From contig JABSSW010000004.1 of NCBI GenBank assembly GCA_018902385.1, forward strand, positions 186,001 to 250,000: a DNA stretch of 64,000 nucleotides, in the 5' to 3' direction. Positions 1 through 12,889 of the stretch are shown here, piece by piece. The translations under genes were made by a program, and so were the position numbers. The notes beneath the pieces are model-generated. The model did no database searches, was not told where the DNA came from, and saw only the letters and a list, made by a program, of their open reading frames with translations. Source of the stretch: Physcia stellaris (taxonomy: Eukaryota; Ascomycota; Lecanoromycetes; Caliciales; Physciaceae). Positions within the stretch are counted from its first letter, which is position 1. Each line of letters starts with the position of its first letter.

Positions 1-3000
1 TTTACGAATATTTTTTCGAAATTTTTGTGATTTTTTTAGCATAACGATCAGAAATTCAACAATTTTACTGAAATGTTTAATGAATCGTCGATAAAAATTA
101 ACGATGTCGAGAAATTGCATGATGTCGAAAACGTTGCGAAATATTGATTATTGTTGAATAATTTCGATTTTCTTGTTTTGCATTTTCATTTTTTGAAAAA
201 AAACGACGAATTCAAGAAAATTTATTTCGTCAGCGAATCATTTGCATTTTTCAAGAACAATGTATAGTTTATTTTTTTTAAAACGATCAAAAATTCATTT
301 GACATCGTCGATATGAATTTCGACGTTCATCGAATAAATCATTATATCATTCAAATATACAATGACGTTAATATCGAAACGAATCGTTAGAATTTTATTG
401 ATGAAATTTTGAAACGTCGTCGAAGCGTTAATGAGATCGAAGAAAAATACGTTATATTCGAAATGATCATATCGAATACGAAAAATTGTTTTTCATTCGT
501 TTTCATGTTTGATACGCAATCGATGATAAACAGCAGTCAAGTCAATGTTGATATATTTGACGATTTTGCTGAGTTTATTTAGATTTTCATCGATTAACGA
601 TAGAAGATATTTATTTTTATCGTGAAAACATTAAGGTTTTTGTAGTTCACGTATAATCGTAAGTTATCGTTTTTTTTTTTGACGAACAAGATGAACGTTT
701 TTGCAGAAAATTGTGAAAATCGAATGAAATCGTTAATTAGATGTTTTTCGATGTAAGCACGTAATATTCGAAGTTCATTTTCGAATAGAAAATAAATTGA
801 TTCATGCGACGATTTTTTGTTTTTTTTTAAATCAATAGCATGATCGTCTGAATCATGATTCGATAATTCGTAAATTTTATTTTCGCTATCGAGTTTTTCA
901 TACGTTTTCAAGATATCGAAAAAAGTGATTTTGACATCGAGTTTTTTTTTCATTTCAGTCAAAACAAATTTTATTTGAATTCGTTTTGAAACATGCATTT
1001 CATGCATGTCGAATTGTTTGTCAGTATACATTCGTACGAACATGAAATACGTTTCGATTTCGTTATCGATGACGTTTATGATCAATTGTTTTGATTCGAT
1101 GTTTTCGATACGACATGTGATAAAAATGAGATGTTTTTTTTTGCAACGTCAAGTTTTGATACTGTCGTCGTTTCAATTCACTTTGATTTTCGAAAATTGT
1201 ATTCAGAACATGTTTAACGTTAAATTTCAGTTCAGATTCACGATCAGAAACGATTTCTCGAAAAAGCGATTAATTTTTTTGACGTCTGACATTTCGAATT
1301 GTACGAAATAAACGTCATACGTTTTCAAACGATGATTGTCAATTGTTATTGCATCACAGTTTAGAGTTTCAGAGCGACGAAGATTCAGTTTTTTCGCATA
1401 GACATGATTTATCAGATTAATTTTCGCTTTTGTATCGAGTATTGTTTTCGATTCGTTTCAGATTTTGTTTTCGTTTTGTATGTTAATTTTGATTTTGACG
1501 CATTTACGAATCACGAATTTTTTAAATTTCTTGCGTCGTTTTTTTTTTTTGTTAGCATGATTTTTGCTCATGTCTGAGAAAAACGACGTATCGAAATCGA
1601 AATTCGAAAATTTTTTTTTTTTAACGATTTGAGCGAAAATCATCAAATCGATTAGTTTTTTGACTGTTCAAGAATTTGATCAGCGAAAATGATTTTGTTT
1701 TTTTTGTTTGTACAGATTTCGATTTGATGATTTGATTTGTCACAATTTATACAATTATTTTTGTTTTGAATTTTTTTGAATTCGTTGACGAATCAGCGAT
1801 ACATTCGAGTATTTTTCGACTTGATTGATTCGTGATTCGGATTGATTTTGTTAATATTTTTGATTTTTTTATTTTTGAATTTCGCAATTTTGAATTTTTC
1901 GTTCTCGTTTTCAGAGTTGTCAGTATCGAACGAGATTTTACGCTTTTTGAAACTTTTGAGTTTTTTTTTCAAAATTTGAGCGTTTTTCATACGTTTGAGT
2001 CGTTCAAGCAATTTCGTTTTTGTGAAAATTTTTTTTTTCTTAAGAAGCATGCAGCGGAATTTCAGACGTAATTCGTCACGAAAATCATTGAATTTCATTG
2101 TTTTCGTGAGTTTGAATTCGAATTTCAGTTCAACAAACATATTTATTCGTTCGACATTGTAATTTTTAATCGATTGATTGTGATTTTGTTTGTGTTTGCG
2201 ATATTTTTTCAAAAGATTTTGTTGCAACGTGATTGTTCGTTCGATGTCGTTTTTCAAAAAAGTTTTGAATTCGTTTCAGATGTATTGTTTGTTTGAATGA
2301 AAGTCGATTTTTGCGTTTCAAAATTTGTTCGCATTGCTATTTGACTTAAGATAAATATCAGCGTATGCGATTTTGATTAAATTCGAAAATTGAGTCATGT
2401 GATTCACGTTGTTTTGCGTGAATTGATTTTTCATTTGTTTGCAGTATTTTTTTCATTTTTTGTAATTTTTTTTTTTATATTGATTCGATGTCGTTTCGAT
2501 AGTTTTCATGACGAAAGATTTTCAGACAAAATCAAAAACAAAAGTAAATGAAATAAAAACAAATGAAATAGAAATTACAGATTTCGAACGCTCAGTATTT
2601 CGAGTTTGCAATTTGATTTTTTTTTTATGATTTTTTTCGATTTGTTGTTTGTAATAGATCAATCAGAAAAATACGTCAACATTTTCGACAAATTCAGAAA
2701 GCAAATCATTATCAGAGTTCGACATGATGTATGCAAAATAACAGAATTGTATTTTGTTAAATATACACGAATGACATCACTTTGAAATATGATAGCGATT
2801 AGAATGTAAAATTCGTATTAGAAATAGTATAGTTTAATGAATTATTGACATCAAAGATGTATAACTTGAGATGTAATATATTGATTTATTAATCGTTACA
2901 GAACAGATTACGTTTTGCAGTTGTTTTTTATTCACATTTTATTTATTCAATCGTACGAATTCGGGCGGTTTCGGCTGACAATATGAGTTTGTTGAATTTA

Positions 3001-3457
3001 TCGTTGATCGAGTTGTAAGATGATTGAGATTGATTCTTTTCGGAATCATTCGAACTTCGATAATCGAATTGCTTGACGAGATGCGAATCGCACTTTCGAA
3101 GATTCTGAATTCTTATTTTTTACACATTATGTAAAAAACGAAATTAAAAAAAATCGCATTAAATTCAAATACATAACGATCGACATCATGTCAATCGACG
3201 ATTTCATCAAATTTTTATTTTCGTTCAAATATCAACGATTTATCGACATGTTCGAAATGAATTAAACATCATGATTTTATATTTTTGCAAATTCGAAAAA
3301 AGATGTTGAAATAAATTTATCATCAAAAACAATGTCAAAACATTATTTTGTTATAGATTAGCGTGCAAACTCTGTACAATAATTCACATTCATCACATGT
3401 ACGATAAATAGTATTATCATGAATAATAAACACGTTGCACTCTACATATCTGTAACA
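1..3457 (-). mobile_element. Ty3/Gypsy LTR retrotransposon fossil, broken, cut by left window edge
   Basis: The first 3.4 kb is far more AT-rich than the rest and composition changes abruptly near 3457. On the minus strand a peptide around 594-1085 carries the reverse-transcriptase entry region of Ty3/Gypsy Pol (ENELRILRAYI, then FVKKKNDNLRLYVNYKNLN). Upstream of it, about 1450-2724, lies a lysine-rich Gag-like region. So the order on the minus strand is Gag then Pol, with the rest of Pol beyond the left edge. It carries many breaks and is not coding now. Residual C and G sit almost only in CpG, CpA and TpG, a RIP-like scar. Age cannot be read from divergence because mutation was not clock-like. 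The family call is confident; the right boundary is inferred. Confidence 0.82.
2755..3457 (-). repeat. Possible 5' LTR of the Ty3/Gypsy fossil
   Basis: The segment starts TGTTA and ends TAACA, the short inverted ends expected of an LTR. It lies directly outside the Gag-like start near 2724 and ends where base composition shifts. At about 703 bp the length is reasonable for a fungal LTR. The partner LTR lies outside the window, so this rests on terminal motif and position only. No clear tRNA primer site was recognised next to it. Confidence 0.4.
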
Positions 3458-3973
3458 GTTTACGTCTGCTACTGAATGTACCCCTGGTGCCCCTACAATA
3501 GACATTCGTCAAAGAAAACGGTTAAATTTGGTTACATATTGTACGGATGTGCAATTGCTGTTATGCCACAATTTTCATCATATATTGATGGTGTATGATG
3601 AGAAAACGGATACTTCTCTGGGATTCATATGCGCGCAAGGGACTACCAAGGTAGGAGTGTCTTGCTGCCTCGCAAAGAGTAAAAGTACTTAGGTACTCCT
3701 CCGTACTTATGCAGTCGCTAACCCTAAGTTGGAGAAAAAGGGGCTCCCATGAGATCTCACCTGGTGAAAAGATCACAATGGAATTAGAGAGGTACAACAG
3801 AATCCGTTAAGCTCTATTATTGATGATATAATAGGCACCATCTTGACTTTGATAGTAGTGGCCAAGAAAGCTACCAATGATGATCATCAAATTCCCCAAT
3901 CTTTGTTCCACGAACTACCTATTCCTACCGTTACCTTACGAACTGATCATCAGCTCAGTCACAAGCCCCCATA
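3458..3973. other. Intergenic, no gene seen
   Basis: About 500 bp between the retroelement edge and the end of the secreted-protein gene. Composition returns to genome average. I see no coding frame with family similarity. It probably includes the 3' UTR of the gene to the right. Confidence 0.6.
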
Positions 3974-4419
3974 TCAGAGGGTGCGGCATGCGCCAAAGGT
4001 CTGAGTCTGAGGCGGCCCAACATCGACCGTCTGCGCACCAACAACGGTGGTTTCGCTACCGTCGATTCCGAAAAAGGTGCAAGTCGCGCCACCGAGGGAA
4101 CTGATATGGGAGATGCTCAATGGATTTACTAGAAAACGTCAGGAGTATCCATTTGAACACCGATCGAGCTCGGGATCTCCGTTCGTAGACGCTTCAATCT
4201 GGTTGAAAGTGTGAATCGACGAGGTTACTACGAACGGCACTTACGGATGATGAAGGAAGTTCCATCAGCCGGGATGGAGACGGTGAAGGCAGCGGCTTGT
4301 GGAGGAGCTCCTTCGAAAGTTAACTGAGCCTGGAACTGGCGGGCTTCAGCCTTCATAGGAGAGGCGTGAGCCTGGGCGAGGAGAACGGCAACAGCCGCAG
4401 AAATGGTGAAAGCCTTCAT
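3974..4419 (-). CDS. Small secreted protein, about 109 aa
   Basis: Two exons on the minus strand, 4245-4419 and 3974-4128, are joined by a 116-bp intron (GTAAGT donor, TTTTCTAG acceptor) and give about 109 residues. The N-terminus is a clear signal peptide (MKAFTISAAVAVLLAQAHAS) followed by a short pro-like stretch ending near ARQFQA. The mature part has a beta-rich look (AQLTFEGA, GTSFII) and a conserved core GGATCTFFGIDGS with a VGPPQTQTFGAC tail. There are two cysteines, probably one disulphide. I recognise this layout as a common small secreted family in ascomycetes but know no assigned function. A TATA-like box lies about 150 bp upstream. A secreted effector-like or wall-associated role is only a guess. 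Confidence 0.78.
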
Positions 4420-4566
4420 GGTAGGTACTCGAGACGTCGAGAGATGCTGATCACTTCGAGCAAGCTGGAGCAGTTAAGGTTTGGTTTACCCTGTAGATTT
4501 GAGTGATTTTGCGGTAGTGAAGACGTGGTAGCCCAAGGAGAGTCCTGGAAAGCCATACGTGCAGGC

Positions 4567-4574
4567 TTTATATA
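4567..4574 (-). promoter_or_regulatory. TATA-like box of the secreted protein gene
   Basis: TATATAAA on the minus strand, about 150 bp upstream of the start codon at 4419. Position and sequence fit a core promoter of an inducible or highly expressed fungal gene. Motif match only. Confidence 0.45.
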
Positions 4575-5704
4575 TCCCTTACCGCCAAGTGATGTCATAA
4601 GATTCACCGAGATATGTCGTTTGACATTCAAGGATTGGTAAGACTTGACCATCTATTTTCGTGGCAAATACCTGTTATTGCTATTTCACATGGCTATGCA
4701 TTGAGCCGCTCACTTCTCGTCCGACGGTTTGCCTGATACGAGCAAGTGGCGGAGGTCAGGTGGAGCTTGAGTGTCGATTCCGGGAGCTTTCAACAAGAGA
4801 CCGCCTTCCAAGGTAAGCCAAAGAGGCTGAAGAACAGGAGCACGATGTTTGAGTGCTGTGGGCGTCCGCTCTTGAATCGCACTAACCGGTACTCGCCAGT
4901 ATCTGCACACACCACTGTAATGGTTTACTCCACATCAACATGGTCACGGGTGAGCCTGATCTTCGTATAGACGGCAGATCTACAGATCTGTCAGCACTGT
5001 CAGCACCAGGCCAGCGGGGCTGCATATACCCGGAACAATGGGTTGGCGGGGAATAGCTACGTAATTTGAATGACATCGCCATCGGTAACGATGGAGAGAA
5101 AGGGAAGGATATTTGAGGTATTTACATGAGCCCGATACTAAAAGAGGGTCTGTGATACAGGAAATAGGAGGAATAGACGGAAAGGAGCAGCCATATGTGG
5201 ACTGAGAAGCGCTTTACGGGAGTGCCCAAGTAGCGACCCTATCAAGGCATTCAAGAGGCGAAGAATCTTCATATGACGCTGCCGATGACACTCTTATGTA
5301 TTAGAAGTGAAAAGCTGTGGAAGTGTTGCACCGTTCAGTTGATCTTGATTATGGAAATCTGCGAGACAGGGCTGTTGAGGCTGAAACACGCAGTGCACAA
5401 ACCGAGGAGGTATCGACAAACACGGGAAATTGTCCTGCGGAGACGTTCACTCCGGGCCTCTGATGAATACTGTATTGAGCCAACATGGTTCTTTGCAGGA
5501 TGGCTGTACTCGTAGCAAGCGAGGGACGGAAGAACTTGCATCAAATTAGCTTGCCAAGCCTACGCAGATCCGGTCTTCAGGTACGAGTATTCTCCATCCC
5601 GCTTTTAAACTCCGAGAGACATCGCAACAATGATGATTTGACCATTGATCGCACTCAATCCGACATTCCTCCCGCATTCTGCAGCTGGTCATGTCGCTGC
5701 AGAG
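4575..5704. other. Intergenic, no gene recognised
   Basis: This 1.1-kb stretch separates two divergent genes. Several short open frames exist but none has family features, a good start or splice structure. It presumably holds the promoters of the secreted protein (leftward) and the TBC gene (rightward). Confidence 0.55.
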
Positions 5705-8125
5705 ATGCGTTTGTACGTCGAGAACAGGTCGGTCATGCTGTCATTTTTAGAAGCATGTGTCTAATTTCATGTTCAGTAACCGCTGGCAAGCGACATTTGC
5801 GGCCAACCTGAGCATTTCCGACCTAAGAGCCGCAGTGAAGGATACGAGCGGCGAAAGCCCCTGCATAAATGGGCTCCGATCAATATGCTGGAAGGCAAGA
5901 GCAAAAAGACCACCGCACATTGCATGCTTTGCTAATACACTGCTCCTAGGCGTTCCTCCTCTTCGAGAATTTAGACAAATCTACTTGGAGGAAAACATTG
6001 GCCGACTCAAGGAGCGCATACTCTGCTCTTAGAGATCACTTTTTGAAAGACATCGAGCATCCAGATGATATATCAGCCACAGACCCACTGGCGGATGACC
6101 ATGGTGTAAGCCTTGCCTACCGCAAAAAGCAAGAAGACCGTCTGACCGTTGACTAAGTCCTTGAAAGTCCCCTTGGAATGTCCTTCGCCACGATGAAGAG
6201 TTACGTGCAGAGATCTTTCAAGATGTTGAGCGGTGTATGCCGGAGAACTCCTACTTTCGCGAGCCGCGCACCCAGTCAATGCTGCTCGATGTTCTCTTCA
6301 TATTTTGTAAGCTCAATAGGGATATCGGTTATCGCCAAGGAATGCATGAAGTCCTCGCACCTATATTATGGGTCATATCAAGAGACGCTATTGATCCACA
6401 AAGCTTCGCAAACGCTTCCCAGAAGGAGGCCAAGTCGGACAGTCTCATATTAGCTTGTTTTGAACCAACTTACATCGAACACGATGCCTTCACCATCTTT
6501 AGCATTGTGATGCAAACAGTAAAGTCGTTCTATGAGACCGGCACTACCACTCAACCTACCACATTGACACCTCTGAGCAGCTCTTTGATAGTCGAAAGGA
6601 GCCGGCGAATACATGAAGAGTACTTACGCCAAATCGATCCAGAACTTGCTGAGCATCTGACAGCAATTGAGGTATTACCTCAGATTTTCCTGATTAGATG
6701 GATCCGACTACTGTTTGGCCGGGAGTTTCCACTGGATGACGTTCTAAGCCTTTGGGATGTTCTGTTCGCAGAGGACCCAACTCTCAATCTTATCGACCTG
6801 ATCTGTGTCAGCATGCTTCTCCGCATACGGCAGCAACGTGAGTGGAAGAGCAGCCCATTAAACGAGCATTCGAATGCTCATCATTTGTAGTTATTGAATC
6901 AGACTACTCCGCAGCTCTGACTTTACTCCTCCGTTATCCTGTCCCAGACACACCCCCAGGGCCACCGAGCTTCGTAGAAGATGCTGTATATCTTCAACGA
7001 CACTTATCCGTAGAAGGCGGCAAATCTATCATCGCGAGATATAACAGTGATTCTTCTTCCGACGCGAAATCATTTACAGGTTCGAAGAGGGGGAAACGAG
7101 TAAATAGGGGAGGTCGAGATCGTGTACGCAGATCACCTACGCCAAGAATGTCGCCTTCAAAGTTTCTTCAGGACCAGGGTGGCATCGAGGGAATCATCCA
7201 AGAAGCGGCACGAGGGGTCTATAGTCGTGGTGAGAAGTGGGGCGTTGCTAAAGCCTTGCGTGGTGCTTATCAAGGCCTGCAATCTGCCAGTAGCACTCCC
7301 TCCAAACCAGCCAATGCGCCAAGATGGTCTTTAGATACCGGGAACATGATCACAGATGATTCGGCGAATCTCGTTACTAGGATCCACGGGTTAGAGCAAC
7401 GCAACCAAGCTTTGGCCAAGTTGCTGGAAAGGGCGATGGAGGACCTATGGGTTCAGCAACGAGAGTTTTCCAAAGACAAGGCTGACGTGGCAGCAGATGC
7501 CCTTAGCTTAGCTATTGCCAAGGTACAGTTTGTGCAAGTTTACCTAGAAAACTCCAGTATGCCTCTTCCAGCAGAGGACCAATCCAGGGACGTGGCCGAC
7601 CGAGTGGAATCATCAGATGAGGTGGGCTTAATCGAATCTGGATCGCCAAATGATACTACAGCGGCTCAAACGTCGCCTACTATGAAGCCTATAGTCAGAG
7701 ATATTCGCAGAAAATCCAAACCGGCAATACATTCTTCGGCGTCGCAGACTCCTGTAGGATCGCCCTCGAAGAAGGAGTCAATCGCTCTACCGATAGAAGC
7801 AATTCCTAGTATCAATATCTCGGGAGACAGTAAAACCACTGCGGAGCCACCCAGGGTACGTCCTGCACTGGCCCAGTCGTCTTTTTCTTGGATACTCGGT
7901 GAAGACCAGCGAAAAAGCGATTTTGTTGCGGCCTCTCCATTTTCCACGGAGAGAGAACGTGCTAGAGGCAAAGCTGGGTTTTTGTTTGGGGACGACAAGG
8001 CCGAAAATCACAAAGCTAGAACTGGGACATCGAAAGGGAGACAGGCCACAGACAGTGGAGACGAAGAAGCAGAAGCCATTACTTTAGGAGCCTTGAACGC
8101 TGCCAAGAGAGAAATTGAGCAATGA
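5705..8125 (+). CDS. TBC-domain Rab GTPase-activating protein, TBC1D5-like
   Basis: Five exons (5705-5727, 5777-5894, 5950-6105, 6168-6837, 6891-8125) give about 733 residues. The N-terminus RWQATFAANLSISDLR and GLRSICWK opens the TBC fold. The arginine-finger motif is in FQDVERCMPE (about residue 122) and the glutamine-finger motif in IGYRQGMHEV (about residue 155), so both catalytic fingers are present. The C-terminal 300 residues are basic, serine-rich and low-complexity. TBC GAPs speed GTP hydrolysis by Rabs; the TBC1D5 group acts on Rab7 with retromer at endosomes. The layout most resembles that group, which is inference. Intron 2 (5895-5949) uses a GC donor; it is the only choice that keeps the frame into AFLLFENLDK. 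The first tiny exon and its GTCGGT donor are the least certain part. Confidence 0.85.
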
Positions 8126-8521
8126 CTATCAGCAGAAGCAGCATCTACAAATGCTGCGAATCATCTCCTTCTTCATAGAATAGCACACATCTCTAGACAA
8201 GCTGCAAGCGAAAGTAGGCAAATGTTTAGATCAGTCGACGAAATCTGGCTGACTGGATCAACCGACTAACTCCACTACTTCCTAACGTCAGGCACAATTT
8301 GCGTAGTGTTCGTATCCTATTATCATCTATAAAATGATGTTTGACCGAGGTATGACATGAAAGTGGTAACATCCAGTGCTGACAAAGCCTGCTTGTACGC
8401 GGCGTATTTGGCTTCGACCTGCATGTTGCTTTCGCATCATTGAACTTTGACCTAAATAATCCGCCAACATAAAATGTCCTTCTTAATGCCATAATTAGTT
8501 AATTACAAACCTACCGGGGAT
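8126..8521. other. Intergenic, no gene seen
   Basis: About 400 bp between two genes on the same strand. It holds the 3' end of the TBC transcript and the promoter of the reductase. No coding similarity noted. Confidence 0.6.
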
Positions 8522-10557
8522 ATGGGGCTGTTTTACTCGTTCGTCAGTCTCGATGGGGTCCAATTGAAGCGACGTCGTGAGCTTCTGGATCGTTATGGAC
8601 AGATCGCGCAGTTCTCCGCCTTGATCCCCTTGCTTCTTATCTATATCTCTTTCTTAGTCCGTTTATTAGCCAGTAAATACAATCTTTCGATCTTTGGAAG
8701 ACCACAGAAGGCGCATCAAAGTCCGAGGGTTTCGTCGTTCAGACAGTCTACAGCGGGAGCCTGGAGGATCAGATGGCGGCGTCTCAATTGGGCGCTCGAC
8801 GATGAGGTGCTGCAAGGATGGGACGGATGGGGAACGAGAAGAGAGTGGGCTATCGCGGGTCTATGGGCTTTATGGTTGTTGGTGCTAGTGATGAAGGACA
8901 CTGGGGATGGTATGTAGGGGCCTTGTTTTCCATTAATCATGCTTTCCCCTCTCTCTCATTGTGAGTTCCTAAAAACTTGTTTTCTGTTTCCAATCATCTA
9001 TAGCCGGGGGGATCGATTTTCTCTATCCCGGAGACGGCCAATGAACAGGACTACTGGCACGTCTCTATCACCTAGGACGAAGGCCATACCCGTTATGCAG
9101 GCGTGCTAGGCTTGTTCACCACTGGCTACCGCATGTCTCCTCGACCATGTAGACATTCGTTGACGATCTCCATAGACTACCTCCACCTCACCAAACGCTT
9201 CGGGATAGTCGCCGCCTCCCAGCTCCCACTCCACTACCTCCTCGCCGCAAAGTCCTGGTCCCCACTCCAGCACATAACCCGCATGTCCCACGAAGAGCTA
9301 AACCCCTACCACCGCCTCCTCGGCCGCATCCTAATCGCCCTTTTCTCTTGCCACGCTGCGCTCTACATAAATTTCTACATCCAATCCAACCTTCTCCACC
9401 GCTTCGGCTCACAAACAGTCATCCTCGGCCTCATCGCAATCACAATCTTCATCCTGCTCGGGACCTCCTCCCTCGCCAAAATCCGCGACTACTCTTACCT
9501 CCTCTTCTTCGTACTACACGTCGCGCTTTCAATCGCCATCCTCCCAGTGCTCTGGTTCCACGTCTCGCATCTACGGGTCTACATCATCGAATCAGCACTC
9601 ATCTACATCCTCCTCATCGCCCAACGAAACCTCTCCCAGACCTCCACCCTCGCTACTCTCTCCCTCTCCTCCCAATCCCACCAAACCTCACTCCTCTCAA
9701 TATCCTTCCCCGTTCCCCGCTCGAAACTCCGCTCCTACGCCCCAGGCCAACACATCTACCTCGGTCTCCCGCCCTCCTCCCTCCTAACCAAACCATGGGA
9801 GAAACTCCGCCTGAACCCCTTCACCATCGCCTCCATCTCAGACCCCCTCTCCTCCCTAACCACATCAGCAATCCCCACTCCCACCGCCCCCTCCGCCAAA
9901 ACGCCCCAGCTAACCCTCCTCATCCGGCCCCTCCGCTCCTCAACCGCGATCCTGCGCTCCCTCGCCCTTTCCTCGACAAAGGAGCAGCCGATCCCGGTGC
10001 TCGTCGAGGGCCCATATGGCTCCGCGAGCTACTTCCCCGATCTAAGCCTCGCGGGGTTCGAGGCCGTGTTGCTTGTGGCTGGGGGTGTGGGCGCTACGTT
10101 CACATTGCCTATCTATCGGGATTTATGCCTGAGGAGGGGTGCTGCGCGGGAAGGGGGAGTGAAGATGGTGTGGAGCGTGCGCAGGCGGGAGGAGATGAGC
10201 TTCGGGCTGGAGATGTTGGGTGATGAGGGGATGGAGGGGACCGATGTTTATGTTACTGGCCAGACAGGAGCTTCTGCGGAAGGCAACGGGGATGGGGATG
10301 GGGATATCGAGCTTGAAGAGCGGGCGGGATTGCTCGATGATGACGGCGGTCTGAACACGAAGGACTTGACGATCCACCAGGGACGACCGGACCTCAGAGG
10401 CATTGTCCGAGACGTCTTCGAGCGGCGCGGGGAGGGGAAGGTGGCGGTGCTGGTCTGTGGTCCGTCGGGCATGGGCAGGGCTTTGAGGAGAGAGGTCGGC
10501 GTGTGGGTTGGGAGGGGGAGAGAGGTGTTTTGGCATGTGGAGCAGTTCGGCTGGTGA
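8522..10557 (+). CDS. Ferric reductase-like transmembrane flavoprotein
   Basis: Two exons, 8522-8909 and 9176-10557, give about 589 residues. The 266-bp intron is long for this region, but splicing at GTATGT and CCATAG restores GDDYLHLTKRFGIVAASQ, a conserved block of the family. An N-terminal membrane helix is followed by the ferric reductase membrane domain (about residues 130-280, repeated hydrophobic helices with spaced histidines for haem). Next come an FAD-binding block LNPFTIAS, the motif VEGPYGS, and NAD(P)H-binding motifs VAGGVGATFTLP and VCGPSGMG near the C-terminus. The protein should move electrons from NADPH through FAD and haem across a membrane, reducing iron or copper chelates or oxygen. 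A low-complexity acidic insert sits in the NADPH lobe. The substrate cannot be told from sequence. Confidence 0.85.
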
Positions 10558-10754
10558 TGGGAGCTGGGGGTCGTCATCCCGTTTTTTAGGTTGGAATGGA
10601 GATGTAGGATCTTTTCTTCTTGGGACTTTATGTTTTCGTGCCAGCGGAGTTACATACCAGCTCTTTCATTTCAATTTCTTAGCAAGCAGTATGGTGTGAA
10701 GCAACGCTGGATCTGAAATGAACACCCCAATTTTGGTCCAGGCTGAACACTACG

Positions 10755-10898
10755 TGTAAGACTTCTGGATAGGTAAGTCATTGATTGCATGTTGTTCTAT
10801 GAAGTGCTAATTTACATGATTTCTAGCATCTAATGTCATTGAAGTGCGCACTAGTTACTAAACTCTTGACGATCTTTGATTGATCATCTAGTTTTACA
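10755..10898 (-). repeat. Left LTR (3' LTR) of the Copia-like fossil
   Basis: 144 bp, aligned without gaps to 12890-13033 with 19 differences by my hand alignment (about 13%). Eighteen are transitions. Begins TGTAAG and ends TTTTACA. Confidence 0.9.
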
Positions 10899-12870
10899 CA
10901 TCTCTTTAGAAAAAAATATCTGATATTTCGTTCTACTCTTGATGTTTTATTCATTTTTTGCGAATCGATCATTTGATCGAATCATGCATTGATGCAAAAA
11001 TCTCGTTTTCGACGTTTTCGCAATCTTTGTAATTCATGCGTTCTGATTGATCGAATTTTTTCGATGAAAAATAAATATGATGCGAATTTGTATGAAATCT
11101 CGTTGACGAATGCCAAAAATGTGCGAAAAAAAACGATGATTTTGATGCTGTTGCAAATTTAATGATTTCGATTTTTCAGCAAACATGCGATGTAAATCAT
11201 TCACAATCAAACAGAATTGCTTGATAAATTTTAATTGCATTTGAACAAACTTCTGAAATGAAATAAATGAAAAAATAAACGAAACGTTTTTCAACGTTCT
11301 TGATATAAATTTTGATGAAAATATCGAAAAACGTAAAAATTTTGATGAGATTATTGATCGTGAAATTATTTCTGCTCAAAATATCGATTTCTTTGATGTT
11401 TTTTTTTTGTTAATAAATTTCATTTTTTCAACGACAATAATTTTTTTTTGCACGATGACTGCGAAAATGCTCATTTTTTTAAATTTAAATTTATTATTTT
11501 CAAAAACGTAATGTGCATCTATTTTCGACACGAAAACAAAAAAAGTTTGTTAAATTTTTTTTCGATATAAATGACGATGCTTTGAATTGAAATGCACGTT
11601 TTTATTTTCAAGAATGTTGTTTGCGACGATGTTGATCATGAAATCAAATACGTAACACACGTTCATAATTTCATTGTGCTTTTTTTTTTGAAAATGCTGA
11701 CGTTGAAACGTATTCGATCATATGTTAAAATAAAAAATGATTTCATTTTTGACATCATCGACGATTCGTTTGTACAATTTCGTTTTTTTTGAAAACGTTG
11801 TTTCATCGTTTTGTTGATCACGTGAATGTCGAAATCATGATTCAAAATTCATGAAAATCGAAAAAAATAATTTGACTTTATGATTTCGACGTTAACGTGA
11901 ATGACGACGAAAAATTTTACGATTTCTGTATTCTTGTTATCGTTTTTTTTTGACGTTTTTCGTCAGCAACAAATGTCGAATTGAATATCGTTTTTTTTTT
12001 CTTTCGAACTTTTTTCATGCGTATGTGTTGACGAAAAATTTCGATAAAAACGAGAAATCGTGTTTCGTGATCCGTTACGATGTTTAATTGAAATAATTGT
12101 ATTTCAGCGAAAATAAATGCGATATTGTCGATTGCGTGTAGAAAATCACGATACGTTCGTTTGTTATCGATGATTTTAGCAATTTTCGTCTGTTTAACGA
12201 AAATCAGCATTTTCAAATATTCGTTTAGTCAAACATCGATGTTCTGACGATTGAATGAATTTTTAATCATGCGATTGTATTGTTGTTTTAATTTCAAGTT
12301 TTTAGCTGAATCGATGAGTGCAAAACGTGCTTTTAAAACGCGTAAAACGTTTTATGAATGAATTTCAACGAATTGAATAAAACTGAAATTTGTAATCGTT
12401 GTTGTATCGTAAATATGATCGATTATTTTTGTCATGAAATTTTTTTGCTTTTTTCAGTTTTGAAATTTCTTTTTGTATTTCGATGTCGTTATTTTGTATC
12501 GAGCATGTTTCTCGTTAAAATTCGCATTTTGTTGTGTGTCAAAATTGAACTTTAAAAATTCAATTTTTCTTATTGATTTAATATCGTTGAATGAATCGAT
12601 AAAATTTCAAATCGAATATTCTGTGATTTTGACTCGTACGATCGAAAATCACGCGTTTCAATTTTTGAAAAAATTCAGTTTGAATTTTCGTTTCGTATTC
12701 GTCATCGTGCTGAACGGACGAATAAGTAAAAAAAAATTTTTTCGTTGTAAAAGAATGTAAACACAGAAATGTTCTCGCGATGTTTTGATTTTTTTCGTTA
12801 GCTTGCCGAAGCAATTGAATGCTGAAAATATCGATAATCAATTAGATCACGTATTGAATACAGCAATAAA

Positions 12871-12889
12871 CGTGATCCGAACTCATAAC
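12871..12889 (-). other. Putative primer binding site, half initiator tRNA-Met type
   Basis: Directly inside the right LTR, the minus strand reads GTTATGAGTTCGG. GTTATGAG is complementary to CTCATAAC, the anticodon-loop sequence of initiator tRNA-Met, as in Copia-type elements that prime from an internal tRNA site. The following bases fit only loosely, as expected after C-to-T decay. Confidence 0.5.

Noticed and set aside
9348-10223. 291-codon plus-strand frame rich in Pro, His and Arg
   Set aside because: It overlaps the reductase exon in another frame; its composition is that of a GC-rich shadow, and the reductase frame has all family motifs.
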